From the NCBI GenBank assembly GCA_038277395.1, contig CM076192.1, forward strand, positions 126,491,470 to 126,555,469: DNA of 64,000 bases, written 5' to 3'. Source of the stretch: Dryocosmus kuriphilus (taxonomy: Eukaryota; Arthropoda; Insecta; Hymenoptera; Cynipidae). Positions 1-11,420 of this stretch are shown here, in pieces. Each line of letters opens with the position of its first letter. Within the stretch, counting starts at the first letter, position 1. The translations under genes and the position numbers were made by a program. The notes below the pieces were generated by a model. That model made no database searches and was not told where the DNA came from. It worked only from the letters and a program-made list of their open reading frames with translations.

Positions 1-18
1 CCTCTACCTTCTTCCCTG

Positions 19-1056
19 TTGCTTTCCGAAGAGGAAGATTCTCTCTCCTCTAGTTCCTCTGACGAAGAGGAATCTGAAACAAAGGAGCGAAGCCCTCCAC
101 CTATTCGCATCTTGCGAAAAGATCTCTGGCCCAAAATCCACCAGGCCCTTTTGAAAGACGGCATTTCTATTCGTTTGGCCAGGAACACCTCGGACGCCAT
201 TGTTGTCTACCCCTAAACCGTCGATGGCTTCCGTGCCATCACGTCAAAACTTGAGAAGCACAGTTTAGCTTACTCAACAAATCAACTTCGCCAGGACAGG
301 GACCTTATCGTTGTCATCAGGGGTGTCTACGAGTCCCTTTCTGACGAAGCCATTTTGAAGGAGCTTCAAATGAAAATTCCCTCCGTCAAAAGCATTCACA
401 GAATGAAAAAAGGCGAAAAAATCTGGGCCCTTGTTGTCGTCCACCTGGACCCAGCTGCTCCCACAGCAAAGACAATCTTCGACCTTAAAACCCTGGCTGG
501 TCTCAGCATCAGAGTCGAAGCAAAACGCAAATCGTCCTTGATTCCGCAATGTCTTCGATGCCTGAAATTCTTTCACACGGCAAATTACTGCCATGCTCCA
601 TGGTCTTGCGCGTTTTGCGCACGCAACCACGCCACAGCCTCCTGCACTTACAAAGACAAGAAGGCTTCCACCCCCACCTGCTTCAATTGTAAGGGTACAC
701 ACCGTGCCACTTTTCGTGGATGCCCCAAGGTTCTCCGGAAACCAGAGCACAATCCTCAATACAAAAAACAACAACGCCCACAAACACAACACACACCAAA
801 GTCTTTTAACTCTTCAAACTCGCAAAACGCGCCCACTACAAACACACACAGACCTCAAAGTGTCCCCTGTTTTCCCAAACATCAGCGCTCTTACGCTAGA
901 ACTCTTTCTCCAAACCCTGAACCTCAACTGACAAACCAAATCCACCCCTCACTCACCCCCGACCCATTAAACAATCCGCAACTTCAACAGCTTTTTCGTG
1001 ACTTCCTCTCAGTCTTCGCTACTGCCTTCCAACTCCCAAACTCTGGACGCACATAA
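19..1056 (+). pseudogene. LINE ORF1, gag-like zinc-knuckle protein, one nonsense codon
   Basis: This is the nucleic-acid-binding protein that packages LINE RNA. From the first ATG at 19 the frame runs to TAA at 1054-1056 (about 345 codons). It is broken once, by TAA at 214-216 after the motif IVVYP; reading resumes in the same frame and is continuous. The N-terminus is acidic and serine-rich (EEEDSLSSSSSDEEE). The middle is the RRM-like/PRE_C2HC-type region seen in Jockey ORF1. Three cysteine knuckles follow at about 540-725: CLRCLKFFHTANYC, CAFCARNHATASC and CFNCKGTHRATFRGC. The C-terminus is rich in Pro, Gln, Asn and Thr. ORF2 starts inside its last 59 nt. Confidence 0.85.
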
Positions 1057-3706
1057 AGATAAAATCACTTTACTCACATGGAACGCTGATAGTATTTCTG
1101 CCCCCAAGAGACTTGAACTAACCCTGTTTCTTGAGGAGAAGGCTATTGACGTTGCCTGTGTCACAGAGACCCACCTAAAACCTGAAAACAAACTTTACTT
1201 TCCAAATTTTTCTGTCTATAGGAAAAATCGTATTTCTTCCAGAGGCGGAGGTGTTGCACTCCTTGTTCATAACTCTCTCAAACACAAACCAATCAATACT
1301 GACTCATCACCCTGCGAAGTAACGGGGGTGGAAATCCTTCTTGACTCTGGTCCAATCCGTATCTTATCTCTCTACTCTCCCCCTCATATTAATAATATCT
1401 CTAAAATACCGGATCTTTTCAATTCCAATACCCCAACGATAGTAGCTGGCGATCTTAACGCAAAAAACAAAGCCTGGGGTTGCTTAAAAAACAACCCGAA
1501 AGGTAAATCTCTTTTAAAAACTCTCATTCGACACAACCTCACCATGGAAGCGCCCCCGGTTCCCACTCACTTCCCTACTTCTTCAAAATATCAACCCGAC
1601 ATTCTAGATCTCTTCATAACAAAAAATATTTCTATTAACAAAGATGCCTGGTCGCTGCCTGTTCTGAGTTCCAACCATAACCCTGTTCTCATGGAGCCTA
1701 CTGGTAACCCGGAACTCTCCCCTCCTTCTGAGTCAAAAATTGACTATTTCTACCTTAAATATCTCCTTGAATCTTCTCCTTTTAAATGCCTTCAGATCCA
1801 ATCATCTTCCGAAATCGACTCAACAGTCGGAGCTCTCACGGAAGGTATTCAAAATGCTGTTAAACTTGCCACCACAACCAAAGTTATCTCTCCATCCAAT
1901 CTTAAACTACCTCCTGCTATCCTTCAACTCGTAAACAGGAAAAATCAGAATAGAAAGCACTGGCAATCTACCCGTACTCCCAGACACCGCCGCCGCCTGA
2001 ATCGCTATCAAAAAGAGCTCAAATTCGCTCTTCAGTCTACTGACAACTCTTCCTTTGAAACTTATATTGCGAAAGCCGAACTATACCCTAAAAGGTGCTG
2101 GAAGGTAATTAAATCTCTTAGAAATAGAAAATCTCACCTCCCCTCTCTCGTAAAAAACGGTCAATCTTTCTCTCTTGACGAAGAAAAAGCCGAAATCTTT
2201 GCAGACTCTCTTAAAACTCAATGTTCCCCTTTTCCCAGCCTTGACAAATTTACTTCTTTTCACGATGACATCTCAAAGACTGTACAAGACTTTACTGTGA
2301 CGGACAATTATTTCACTCCTACCTCTCCTAAAGAAATCCGCGACACAATTCGCTCTCTTTGTAACAGAAAAGCCCCCGGAAATGACGCTATTAGTAACGG
2401 AATACTTAAAATTCTTCCCCGAATACACATTGCAGCGATCTGCACAATTATAAACTCAATGTTGAGATTTCATTACTTTCCTTCTGCTTGGAAGGAGGCT
2501 ACAGTAATCTTTCTCCCCAAACCTGGTAAGCCTCTCAGCTCAGCTTCAAGCTTTCGCCCCATCAGCTTGCTCTGCACTCTCAGCAAAGTAGCTGAAAGCA
2601 TCATTCTTTCTCGTTTCGACGATTTTGTCTCACGAAACAACATTTTACCTGACTTCCAGCACGGTTTCCGCAAACGCCATGGAACGGCCCACCAACTTCT
2701 TCGCGTTTCTGAATACATTGCCGACAATCTCAATAAAGGTAAGCACACGTCCATGCTTCTTCTGGACTGTAAGCAAGCCTTTGACAGAGTTTGGCACGAC
2801 GGTCCCATTTTCAAACTTATCCACTTATAATTTCCTCATTACCTTATTGGCCTAATTAAATCTTATCTCTCAAACAGGAGTATTAGAGCTCGAGTCGGAA
2901 ACTCCTTATCGCAACCCCAACTTACCACTTCTGGTGTCCCTCAGGGTTCTAAACTTTCCCCCTCTCTCTTCAACGTTTATTTTTATGACATTCCTGTCAA
3001 TGATAAAATCCTCACTGTTCAATACGCCGACGATGTTGGCTTTCTTCAATCTGCCAGGGTTATTAAACAATGTTCCTCTCATTTAAATAGATTCACCCCA
3101 GTTGCTCTCGATTGGTACTCCAGATGGAGATTTGAAATTAATAAAACTAAATCGGAAGCCGTCTTCTTTTCGCGACGCATTCGCACTCCTCCCATGCTCC
3201 TCGTCAACTCTCTTCCCATGGAATGGAGTAATTCCGTAAAATATCTCGGCGTCATTTTTGACAAGAGACTCACCTGGGCCAAACAAATAATAGCTACACG
3301 CAATAAAGCCCTTGGAGCTTTTACGGCACTTAAACTGTTCTTTAATAATCACCCTGTATCTCGGGCCACCAAAGCTCGAGCCTTCAATGCTATAATTAGA
3401 AGCATTTGCACTTACGCGATTCCAATATGTGGCTCTGCACCCCGAAACCGCCTATTAAAGCTCCAGGGGACCTACATGTGCCTTCTTCGCTCATCATTGA
3501 ACATCCCCTGGTACATACGCAACAAACAGATCCTTGCCGAACTCAAGCTACCTTCCATTACCGAAGCTGCCCAAACATACGCTTCAAACCTTCGACTTTC
3601 CGTGCAAAATCACCCAAACCCTAGCATCAACTCACTTGCAAATTACGTAAGTAAATCTTCTGACCGTTTTAGAAGGCCGTGCCTTCTTGCTTCGTCAAAC
3701 CCGTAA
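998..3706 (+). pseudogene. LINE ORF2, endonuclease-reverse transcriptase, one nonsense codon
   Basis: This is the polyprotein that nicks target DNA and primes reverse transcription. The frame from ATG 998 is open to TAA at 2828-2830 (610 codons). It continues in the same frame with no further stop to TAA at 3704-3706, giving 902 codons in all. The N-terminal endonuclease shows LLTWNADSIS, a CVTETHL block, a GGGVALLVHN block, AGDLNAKN and SSNHNPVL. The RT shows RKAPGNDAI, FRPISLLCTLSKVAE, LLDCKQAFDRVWH, then after the stop SGVPQGSKLSP and the catalytic YADDVGF, then NKTKSEAVFF. The stop falls between RT blocks A and B and would remove the catalytic motif. Upstream overlap with ORF1 suggests coupled translation. 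Confidence 0.9.
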
Positions 3707-3914
3707 TCCTTTCTTCTCTTTCCGTGTTTCGCTTCTAGCGCGAGTGTCTCTGCAGTTCAACTGTCTTGGACCACCATCCTCCGCCCGTCTCATCTTTGGT
3801 TCATAACCTCAAGGTTGGTAACCATTCGGGGCGGGGTTTTAGTCGGTAGGCGCACCTCGCGAATCCGACACTACCCTTCACTGGGTGTCTTTTGAAGATT
3901 CCCCCTCCTCGACC

Positions 3915-3947
<33 letters not shown>
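3707..3947 (+). other. LINE 3' UTR and poly(A) tail
   Basis: About 210 nt of non-coding sequence follows the ORF2 stop and ends in an uninterrupted run of A at 3919-3947. The A run marks the 3' end of the reverse-transcribed copy. Confidence 0.8.
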
Positions 3948-3951
<4 letters not shown>

Positions 3952-4034
3952 CACGAACAGTTCATCAGGCAGCCATGGGACGAGGTTCGGTCGGGAGGAG
4001 TCGCCTTCGACCAAGGAAGAAAACCGAAGCAAAA

Positions 4035-4430
4035 ACAAGGTCGTCGCTATGGCAAGAAAAAAGGAGGGTTAAGCGAAGGAATAGAAACATTAAACAAACC
4101 CCTTTTTTCCTTGTCAAACTACACCCGCTGGTGTGTATCAAATTTAAGAAGAGGGAAAGAAGAAAAGGTAAAAACGAAACAAGGTCATCGTTATGAAAAG
4201 AAAAAAAGTAGGTTTAAACGAAGGAATAAGAACATGAAACAAACCCTTTTTTTTCCTTGTCAAAATATACCCGCTGGTGTGTATCAGCTTGTCCATTTTA
4301 AGAAGAGGAAAAGGCAAAAAACGAAGCAAAGGTCGTCGTTAGGGCAAGGGAAAAGGAGGTTTAAACGAAGGAGTAAAACATGAAACAAACCCCTTTTTCC
4401 TTGTCAAACTACAACCGTTGGTGTGTATCA
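4035..4430 (+). repeat. 145-bp tandem repeat, about 2.7 copies
   Basis: The phrase AAGGTCGTCG (or AAGGTCATCG) recurs at 4037, 4181 and 4329, and GTGTGTATCA recurs at 4131, 4277 and 4421, so the period is 144-148 bp. Each unit holds a purine-rich half and a CCTTGTCAAA half. The open frames through it are by-products of the repeat. Confidence 0.85.
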
Positions 4431-4567
4431 ACATCTTCCGAGAAATGACTACCAGGTAATAATTATACATCAAATATCTACTCAGAGCAGGATGGAGCTT
4501 GTGCTACGCGAAACGAAAAGATACACATTAGATGCATGAAATAAAAAATGTATGTATCAGTTTCTAG

Positions 4568-5934
4568 AATATTAACGGAATTAGAAATGTTGACGGGCTA
4601 GATAGCTTGCAGGTAAACAAACTGATTAATAATGAAGCAATTTGTCCAGCTGAAACGCGGCTCATATCTGAACGGTTTAAAATTCCTGAATGTTTTAATG
4701 AATATTCAATGTTTTTAAGTTCTGCTTTTCTTCTGTTTTTTTTCTGTTCTGCTTTTTTCTGTTTTTCTGCTGTTTTTAAGTTCTTCTGTTCTTCTTCTGT
4801 TTAAGAAGTTCGCTTTACCTTAGATTCACAAAGCGTGGTAGGTTGCTTTCTTCCACTACGGTGTCGCTTGATTTTATTTTGTCTAATGGTCATACAATAT
4901 CTGATTACCCAGCTAACTTTACGTATGTATCTAAGGGCAAGGTAGGATGTAGCGTAATGGATTTTGTATGGGTTGGTATAAATTCAATAAATTCAGTTCA
5001 TGATCTATATGCGACTGTCACTGCCGAGTGTTCCGATCATTTTTTAGTACGCATTGAACTCGCCGGTAGAATCAAGCGGGATAGGTGTTCAAAGGTAGAG
5101 AAAACTCCCGTTGAAATTATCAAATGGGACGAATCTAAATCTAGTGAGCTCTGTCTGAACCTTTCAACTGTAACGCTGCTATATTTTAATAGTGAAAACG
5201 TAGATCTTCTATATGACAACTTAAAGATTGCAATCCTGGGCAGCGCACAAATCTCAAACATGTTAAGAGTTAAATCTGCTACAAACCTAAGTAATATTTG
5301 CCAGCTAAGCAAACCATGGTTCAATTCTGCCTGGGAGGCATCGAAACGTAAGGCTAATAGAAACTAAAAAATATTCAAGCAAAATAAAGCGAATTTAATT
5401 TAATTATCGGATTAGATTCAATCAAGAGATGAGTATAATAAATTTAAGGCACAAGCTAAACAATCCTTCAATAACACAATTCGAGACAAACTAAATAACT
5501 TTAATAATAGTAAAGAACTCTGGAACACAGTTAAGTTAATTGATTTTAAAGGATCTTCCAGTAGTAATATTGATTTAGATTCCTGGGTGGAGTTTTATCA
5601 TGGCGTGTACTTAAAGAAAAATCATATAAGCAGATATAACTTTTGCTTCCGTGGAATATCCGTTATTGGATTTTGATTTCACGCTTACTGAATTAACTAA
5701 GGTCTTGGCCGATTGTAAGAGTAATAAAACACCAGGTCCGGATAAAATATCCAATGAAATGTTAAAGAATATGCCGCAAGAGTGGGAACATTATGTACTT
5801 AATATGTTTAATAAAATTTTTGAAAAAGAAAGTATACCGGAATCCTTTTCCCTGGCGGATATGCATATGTTACACAAAAAGGGAGATTGCGCCGAATCAC
5901 TAAACTATAAAGGTATTGCACTATGAAACACAAT
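4568..5934 (+). pseudogene. CR1-like ORF2, 5' part (endonuclease and RT start)
   Basis: The endonuclease begins with NINGIRN at 4568 and an AETRLISERF block. It is cut at about 4715 by a T/C-rich stretch and resumes at 4843 with LDFILSNGHTISD, a VMDFVWVG block and CSDHFLVRIEL, the typical C-terminal endonuclease motif. Stops and frameshifts follow at 5365-5440. The RT N-terminal half is readable at 5651-5926: CKSNKTPGPDKISNEML, then MLHKKGD and LNYKGIAL. The frame then meets TGA at 5924-5926, followed by NT at the junction with the insertion. Confidence 0.8.
4715..4802 (+). repeat. pyrimidine-rich (TTCTG)n-like stretch inside endonuclease domain
   Basis: An imperfect T/C/G run (ttctgctttt and ttcttctgtt variants) sits exactly where roughly 90 residues of the endonuclease should be. 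It looks like repeat expansion combined with deletion of coding sequence. Confidence 0.7.
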
Positions 5935-6993
5935 GGGGTTGTTGCTTACTTTCAAATTTTTTTTCCCCTAGTAAAATTAAAAGAACACCAAAAATATAAT
6001 GTAATTACGAAAGGAAAGTTTTTTTTCAATTCTGTTAAAATTTTTTTTTAATGTTTAAAATGTATCATTTTTGAATTTTTGTGGGAAAATGTGATTAGTT
6101 GAGCGGATTTTCGGAAGTGCTTCATTCTGAACAGCGCGGTTGTTCGCTTGGTGAGGGAATATAATATGGCCGCTAGCGATTGAATGTGTAAACCATATTT
6201 AAACAGTAAACATAACCTATTGTAAGGTTCATTATCTTAAACGTGTTTTGAAAGTAAAAGGAAGGGCCAAAAAGATTTTAAGGATGCCTAGAATTTCACT
6301 AATACCCGGATTTGTAAAGTGCGACAGTGCGAATGTGCCAAAAGTCGACATGTGGATCGTGACGGCTTCGGCCCATTTCTTTCTCACTTCTGCGCCCATG
6401 GGCAGCCTTAAAAATATTTTCTGTGGATCATCTTTGCTATTGCAGTTGCAATCAGGTACAAAGCCTTTTTTTTAAGAGGCTGCCATTATCACACTTGTGA
6501 AATGTAACGCGAAAGAAACCCGAATAACGTGTGCTCATGATTCCGAACATAAGCTTGACAAAAATTGGAGATTTTCTTTGGAAACATCTCATTCTCACGC
6601 ACTTGAAAGATGTTATTCATTAATATCCCTTTTTTCGGTATTTATTTTAAGAAAAATTGCATCTTTTAGTGAAATTTAGTTACGACTGACTGCTGCTTTT
6701 CGACAATTTTAGGTAAAAATAAATATCTCTGTTGGAAATTGTAAATTGAATTTTCGCCAGCTGTCTGCTAGATACATCGTTAGTCAATGGATAATTATTC
6801 TGATTGGTTATGCGTTTTTTAGGAAGTGACGTTTCAAAGTCATAGAGTTTTTGAATAGGGATTTCGATACTTTTCTTAAACATTTCTTTTCTCGAAAATG
6901 AAGTATTGACAAAAAATATTTAATGCACTAAAATGTTCAGAATGTTATGCAGTATTTAAAAAATATATTACCTAAAATTCATGAAACGACCCC
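5935..6993. mobile_element. 1,059-bp TIR DNA element inserted in the LINE RT
   Basis: Both ends carry an imperfect inverted repeat: GGGGTTGTTGC at the left and, reversed, GGGGTCGTTTC at the right. The dinucleotide AT lies at 5933-5934 and again at 6994-6995. Removing the element plus one AT restores the LINE reading NTITKIL in frame, which fixes the borders and indicates a 2-bp target duplication. Short open stretches inside (about 60-75 codons on either strand) match no transposase I recognise, so it is probably non-autonomous. The 2-bp duplication would fit a CACTA-type or a decayed Tc1/mariner-type element. Confidence 0.75.
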
Positions 6994-8560
6994 ATTACCA
7001 AAATACTTACTACGCTGCTTCCGAGGAGATTAGGGAAGTGGGCGGAGACATGTTACATTATTCCGGAGGAACAAGAGGGTTTTCGGTCAAATCGAGGTTG
7101 TATTGACCAATTATTCACACTCTCTTCTATAATTAATATAAATTTGGGAACAAAAAAAGACTATATTTTTGGTGTCTTTGTTGATTTCAAAAGAGCATTT
7201 GGCTCGGTACAACATGTAAGGTTATGGCACAGACTATTTGAATTTGGGATCAGCGGAAAAATATTAAGAATAATAAGAAGTCTTTATGATAATGCGAAGT
7301 TTATAGCTAAAATTGGGAAACACAAATCAAAGCACATTGAGGCTGAAGGAGTTCTACAGGGAGAAAGTCTCAGCCCACTCTTGTTTATTATATTTCTTGC
7401 GGATATTATTAATTTCATCTAGGAGAGGGAAATGCGGGATTTATGTTTGGACATAAAAACAGAAATATCATTGTTGCTTTTTGTTGATGGTATCATTCTG
7501 TTCGTTCGCTCATGGCATGATACACAATTAAAACTTCAATTTCTTAAGGAGTACTGTGATCTCAACTGGCTCCAATTAAATACAGAAAAGACTAAAGTAG
7601 TTCCATTTAGAAAGTTAGGAAAACGTAAAAATCTAAAACCGCTTTATTGGGGAAATGAAAAGCTTGAATACACCAATACATACATCTGCCTAGGTGTTCC
7701 TTCTCCTCAACAGGAAAATTTGAAATGGCAGTACATTTTTTTTATTTCAAAGGGCCTTATGGCTACTGGTAGAGTGCGCAGTATTCTTTTAAAAGTAGGA
7801 ACGATTCATGGTCCGCGATTAATGCTCTGCTTAGTAGCATAGTAAACGTAACTGCCCTTTATGTTTCAGGCCTGTGGTCTCTATGTTACTTGTAAAAACT
7901 GGATTGTATACAAATGAGATTTTTAAAGGCGTTGTTGAGCTCGCCAGGAAATACCCCGGACCACTTCGTGCGATTGGAATCTGGTATCACTCCTTCGAGT
8001 GATGGAATGTTAAAGCGTATGTTAAACTGGTGAATTAGGATGCTTACCATGTCAGATGATAGATTTGCGAAGAAATGTTTTTTAAGAATACATGAATTAG
8101 ATTTTTCCGGTGAGTCTTCGCTTCAGTGAAACTGGGCCACGCTGCTTAGAGTGATAATAGAGAACTTAGGAGAAAATCAGATATGGAGAAAACAATTCTC
8201 GGATATCAAACTTGTTGGCAGTGAATGTAAATACATATTAGAAAAGTGGTATAATAATTCATTTAACAAGGCAGTAGAGAGGGTTTTGAATTCGAAATAT
8301 AATCCAAACTACAGATTTTTAAGTCAGCTTAATTCAACTGAGGAGTATTTAAAACTTAAAGCTTCGTTGCCAAAAATTAGAATAGTAAGCCAAGAAAGAG
8401 TAGCTAGTGCACACAGGATAACATTTACCTATAAACAAAATTTGCATGTTTGGAACACGTATGAAATGTGCTCCCTGTGCAATTTAAATGAGAGTGAACA
8501 TATTTGGCACATTATGTAGCCTTGCCCGATATACGAACCACTGCGATCCAAATATATCCT
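6994..8560 (+). pseudogene. CR1-like ORF2, 3' part (RT core and C-terminus)
   Basis: After the insertion the RT resumes: ITKILTTLL, PEEQEGFRSNRG, VFVDFKRAF and a GVLQGESLSPLLF block. There is an in-frame TAG at 7420-7422. The catalytic motif, normally YADD, reads FVDG, so the second aspartate is lost. LNTEKTKVV and a LGVPSPQ block follow, then stops from 7840 on. The last piece, 8151-8519, ends in a C-terminal zinc motif CSLCNLNESEHIWHIM, a stop, and then PCP. The copy cannot be active. Confidence 0.8.
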
Positions 8561-8934
8561 GTAATATATAGAAAACGAAGAGAGCGATTTAGGAAACCTG
8601 GAAAAACTTTTGTCTATACAAAATATAAAGAACCTAAACGATATATTTTTCTTTATTGTCAATGCACTTTTGCTAAGATCTTTTATTGTAAATGAGTAAT
8701 GTTATGAAAGACAGTTAGTAACGACGCGCTGCGAGTTCTCAAGGTTTTATTTTTAATTTTAATTCTAATTTTTATATAAAGTTAAGGTCTAAATTTTAAA
8801 TAATTTTAATTTTAGGTGTTCTACTGCACTATATGTAACAATTCTTGACATATTTGTAAACAATGCCCATATTTATTACAAATAGACTTGTTTATCTGTC
8901 TATCTATTTGATGATGTACTACAGTCACTTGTAA

Positions 8935-9301
8935 ACAGGTCAATTAGAAAATTTGTAATACAAAATTTGAGTTTGGTACGTTTCGACGAAAATACTGGTC
9001 CTCTTCAATCAAGTTCTTTATTTCTAGAAATAAAAAGTTTACGATGTTTTAAAATACATAAGTAAAATCAAAAAACTAATCAGCCAATTGTCAGACGAGT
9101 CTAGTTAAATAATTAAAATCAATCGAAGAATAAAAATTATAATAAAGTATAAATACCTTCGCAAAGCGAGAATCCACAAACCTCATAAAGAAACAAAGAT
9201 TTAAATCTTATTGAACACTTGAAAACATATTTATGTCGATATAAAAATTAAAGTTAGGACAGATGACAAACATTTAGTGAGTCCAAGACGAGAGACGTGG
9301 T
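8935..9301 (-). repeat. PLE pseudo-LTR, 3' copy of the minus-strand element
   Basis: Direct repeat of 11051-11420, starting GTAAACAGGTCAATTAG in both. It contains a mutated hammerhead-like motif at about 8985-9015. Confidence 0.8.
8983..9014 (-). ncRNA. mutated hammerhead-like motif in PLE pLTR
   Basis: Same position as the motif at 11084-11134, but the core reads TTGAAGA (first C changed) and stem II is mismatched, so it is predicted inactive. Confidence 0.5.
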
Positions 9302-9428
9302 TAGACTGATATTATAGTTGTGGGTAGGTTTTAAAATTGAGAAATCCAAGTAGTGGTATTGATCAATGGTAAAGTAGGGATTATCATAATTCTGTGAGTG
9401 GATTATATTCTACAGTTTTATGTTTATG

Positions 9429-11020
9429 TTATGTGTATGTATTTATGTTTATGAATAAAAAAAAGTTTTCAACCACTTTCCTACGGGCTGTATTTTTCTC
9501 TACAAAGAGAATTTTAAGATTTTCAAAATCGAATAAGTGACCTGTGTTTAAATAATATTCTGATAATGCGGTGTGATTTGAAATATTAGGATTTTTTATA
9601 GAATTTTCATGCTCACGTGTTCTAATTTCTATAGGTCTGCTAGTTTCCACAATACAAGAAATATCACAATCTTTGCAGTTTAATTTGTAAACTACTCCAG
9701 AAATTTTACCTTTCGGAAGGGGAACCTTTAAATTATCAAAGAGTTTAGAAAATTGGTTTATTTGTTTAAAAATAGTGTAAATATTGTGATTTCAAGGTGA
9801 TCAAGGTATCTAGGAAACTAATTTTAGAATTTTCTTCTATTTCAATGGTGAAATTAATATTAGAGTTAAAGGAATTGAAAACATCCAAGATAAAGTCAAC
9901 TTTGTCAGACGGAACCGCGGTAATAATATCATCCACGAACCTATAGAAAAAAGGAACAGAAAAAGGTAGAGAATTTAAACATTCTTGTTCTAAGTGTTCC
10001 ATTACTAGGTCAGCAACCGCAGGTGAGAGAAGTGAGCCCATCGCTAAACCTGAAATCTGTTTGTAAGGAATATTGTTAAATTTGAAGAAAGTGGAATTCA
10101 AACACAGATCAATTAATTGAACGAATTTTTCCAAAGGAATCTGTGTGTAATTTTTAATTTTAGGCAACTTTAACTCAATACAGCATAAAACTAAATTAAT
10201 TGGGATGTTGTTAAACATTGATTCAACATCTAACGAAATTATAATGAAATTGTTAGGAATTTTGCAAAGCTTTATTTTTGAGACGAAAGAGAGAGTGTCT
10301 TTTATGTGAAATGGAGTTTTTCCTATAAAATTATTGATAATTTTAGAGACAAATTTTGCTAAATTTTAAGTTGGACTATTAACTGTAGACACAATAAGTC
10401 TTAAAGGATAACCTTTTTTGTCAATTTTGGGAAGTCCAAAAGCCCTTGGTATGGTGGAAAAGTAATTTCTCAAAAATGTTGCTTCTAAATTGGATATAAA
10501 ACAATTGTTTTCTAAGTCAGTTACTAATTTGTTATTTTTGTCCTGTATAGTGGATGTATATTCGTCATTTGAAATGGAATAAAGATTATCGTTTCGGAGT
10601 ATTGATAACATTTTTTCATAATAATCAGATCTATAAATCGCTACGGTGACGTTGCCTTTATCTGCATTTACAAAAAGAACATTGGGGTTCTCAATTTTAA
10701 AATTCCTAATGCAATTTAGTGTTAAAAATGTTGTCAAAACGTTGTCTGTTTCTAAATTTCCTTTCTGTAAAAAAGTGTTCTAACAATTGTGTACATTGAT
10801 TGCGAATCACTGTTTTTCCCTCTCTTTCTAGTTTGACAATACCTGTTTCGAGAGATGAGATAATATTTTGAATTTTAAAATCATTAACATTATAGAGATC
10901 ATTAGAAAATTTAGGACCTACAGAAATTAAATTGATCACTTCTTGTGGTATGTTAGTTGTAGTTAAATTCTTGAACCATTTTTTATTAACGTTTATCCTG
11001 TTTTTTTTTATTTTAATCAA
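9429..11020 (-). pseudogene. PLE RT-GIY-YIG polyprotein, minus copy, broken
   Basis: Reading leftwards from 11020, the N-terminal part runs to a frameshift at about 10706-10737. RT blocks follow: FVNADKGNVTVAI, AFGLPKIDKKGYPLR, an in-frame TAA at 10366-10368, then SLDVESMFNNIP, GLAMGSLLSPAVADL and FYRFVDDII. At about 9800 the frame jumps from SFLDTLI to sequence corresponding to HNIYTIFKQINQ. Compared with the plus copy, about 370 bp are deleted at a short TCA microhomology. The GIY-YIG part reads SCIVETSRP rather than a canonical YIG-T motif. RT copies the RNA and the endonuclease nicks target DNA; this copy does neither. Confidence 0.88.
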
Positions 11021-11050
11021 ATGAAGACTTTAACATTTACTTATGATAAC

Positions 11051-11420
11051 GTAAACAGGTCAATTAGAAAATTTGTAAAAGAAAATTTGAGTTTGATACG
11101 TTTCGACCAATATACTGGTCCTCTTCAGTCAAGTTCTTTATTTCTAGAAATAAAAAATTTACGATGTTTTAAAATACATAAGTAAAGTCCAAAAACTAAT
11201 CAGCCAATTGTCAGACGAGTTTAGTTAAATAATTAAAATCAATCGAAGAATAAAAATTATAATAAAGTATATATACCTTCGCAAGGCGAGAATCCACAAG
11301 CCTCATAAAGAAATTAAGATGTAAATCTTATTGAACACTCGAAAACATATTTATGTCGATATAAAAATAAAGTTAGGACAGATGACAAGCATTTAATGAG
11401 TCCAAGACGGGAGACGTGGT
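11051..11420 (-). repeat. PLE pseudo-LTR, 5' copy of the minus-strand element
   Basis: Direct repeat of 8935-9301. Homology ends abruptly at 11420, where the truncated plus-strand copy begins. It carries an intact hammerhead-like core. Confidence 0.8.
11084..11134 (-). ncRNA. hammerhead-ribozyme-like motif in PLE pLTR
   Basis: On the minus strand: CTGAAGA (11128-11122), one G, stem II GACCA/TGGTC, GAAAC (11104-11100), cleavage triplet GTA, and helix I TTGA pairing with TCAA. This matches the hammerhead core CUGANGA...GAAA...GUH. Stem III is only AC/GT with no loop, so any activity would need a dimer. PLEs of other animals are known to carry such motifs. Confidence 0.6.

Larger units (their letters stand above)
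1..3947 (+). mobile_element. Jockey-like non-LTR retrotransposon (LINE), 5' end outside window
   Basis: A near-complete two-ORF LINE. ORF1 is a gag-like protein with three zinc knuckles. ORF2 has an APE-type endonuclease followed by a reverse transcriptase, and a poly(A) run ends the element at 3919-3947. ORF1 and ORF2 overlap by 59 nt in different frames, as in many Jockey-group elements. The only obvious lesions are one in-frame stop in each ORF, so the copy looks young but dead. The start lies left of the window because ORF1 is open to its edge region. Clade assignment (Jockey superfamily) rests on ORF1 knuckle spacing and ORF2 layout. Confidence 0.9.
4561..8900 (+). mobile_element. decayed CR1-like LINE, interrupted
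   Basis: Pieces of one ORF2 can be followed in order. They are the endonuclease start (4568), endonuclease end (4843-5080), linker (5345-5590), RT N-half (5651-5934), RT C-half (6994-7860) and the C-terminal zinc motif (8478-8530). The element is split by a TIR insertion at 5935-6993, and its middle endonuclease is replaced by a pyrimidine repeat. It resembles the minus-strand LINE at 30.7-35.2 kb in RT wording (MLHKKGD, FVDFKRAF compared with FIDFKSAF, GVLQGE.LSPLLF). The 3' end abuts the Penelope composite near 8900; the exact boundary is unclear. Confidence 0.8.

Noticed and set aside
4035..4430. CRISPR-like direct repeats
   Set aside because: Contiguous 145-bp tandem units without spacers, in a eukaryotic genome.
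6248..6475. 75-codon frame inside the 1,059-bp TIR element
   Set aside because: Too short and without recognisable transposase motifs.
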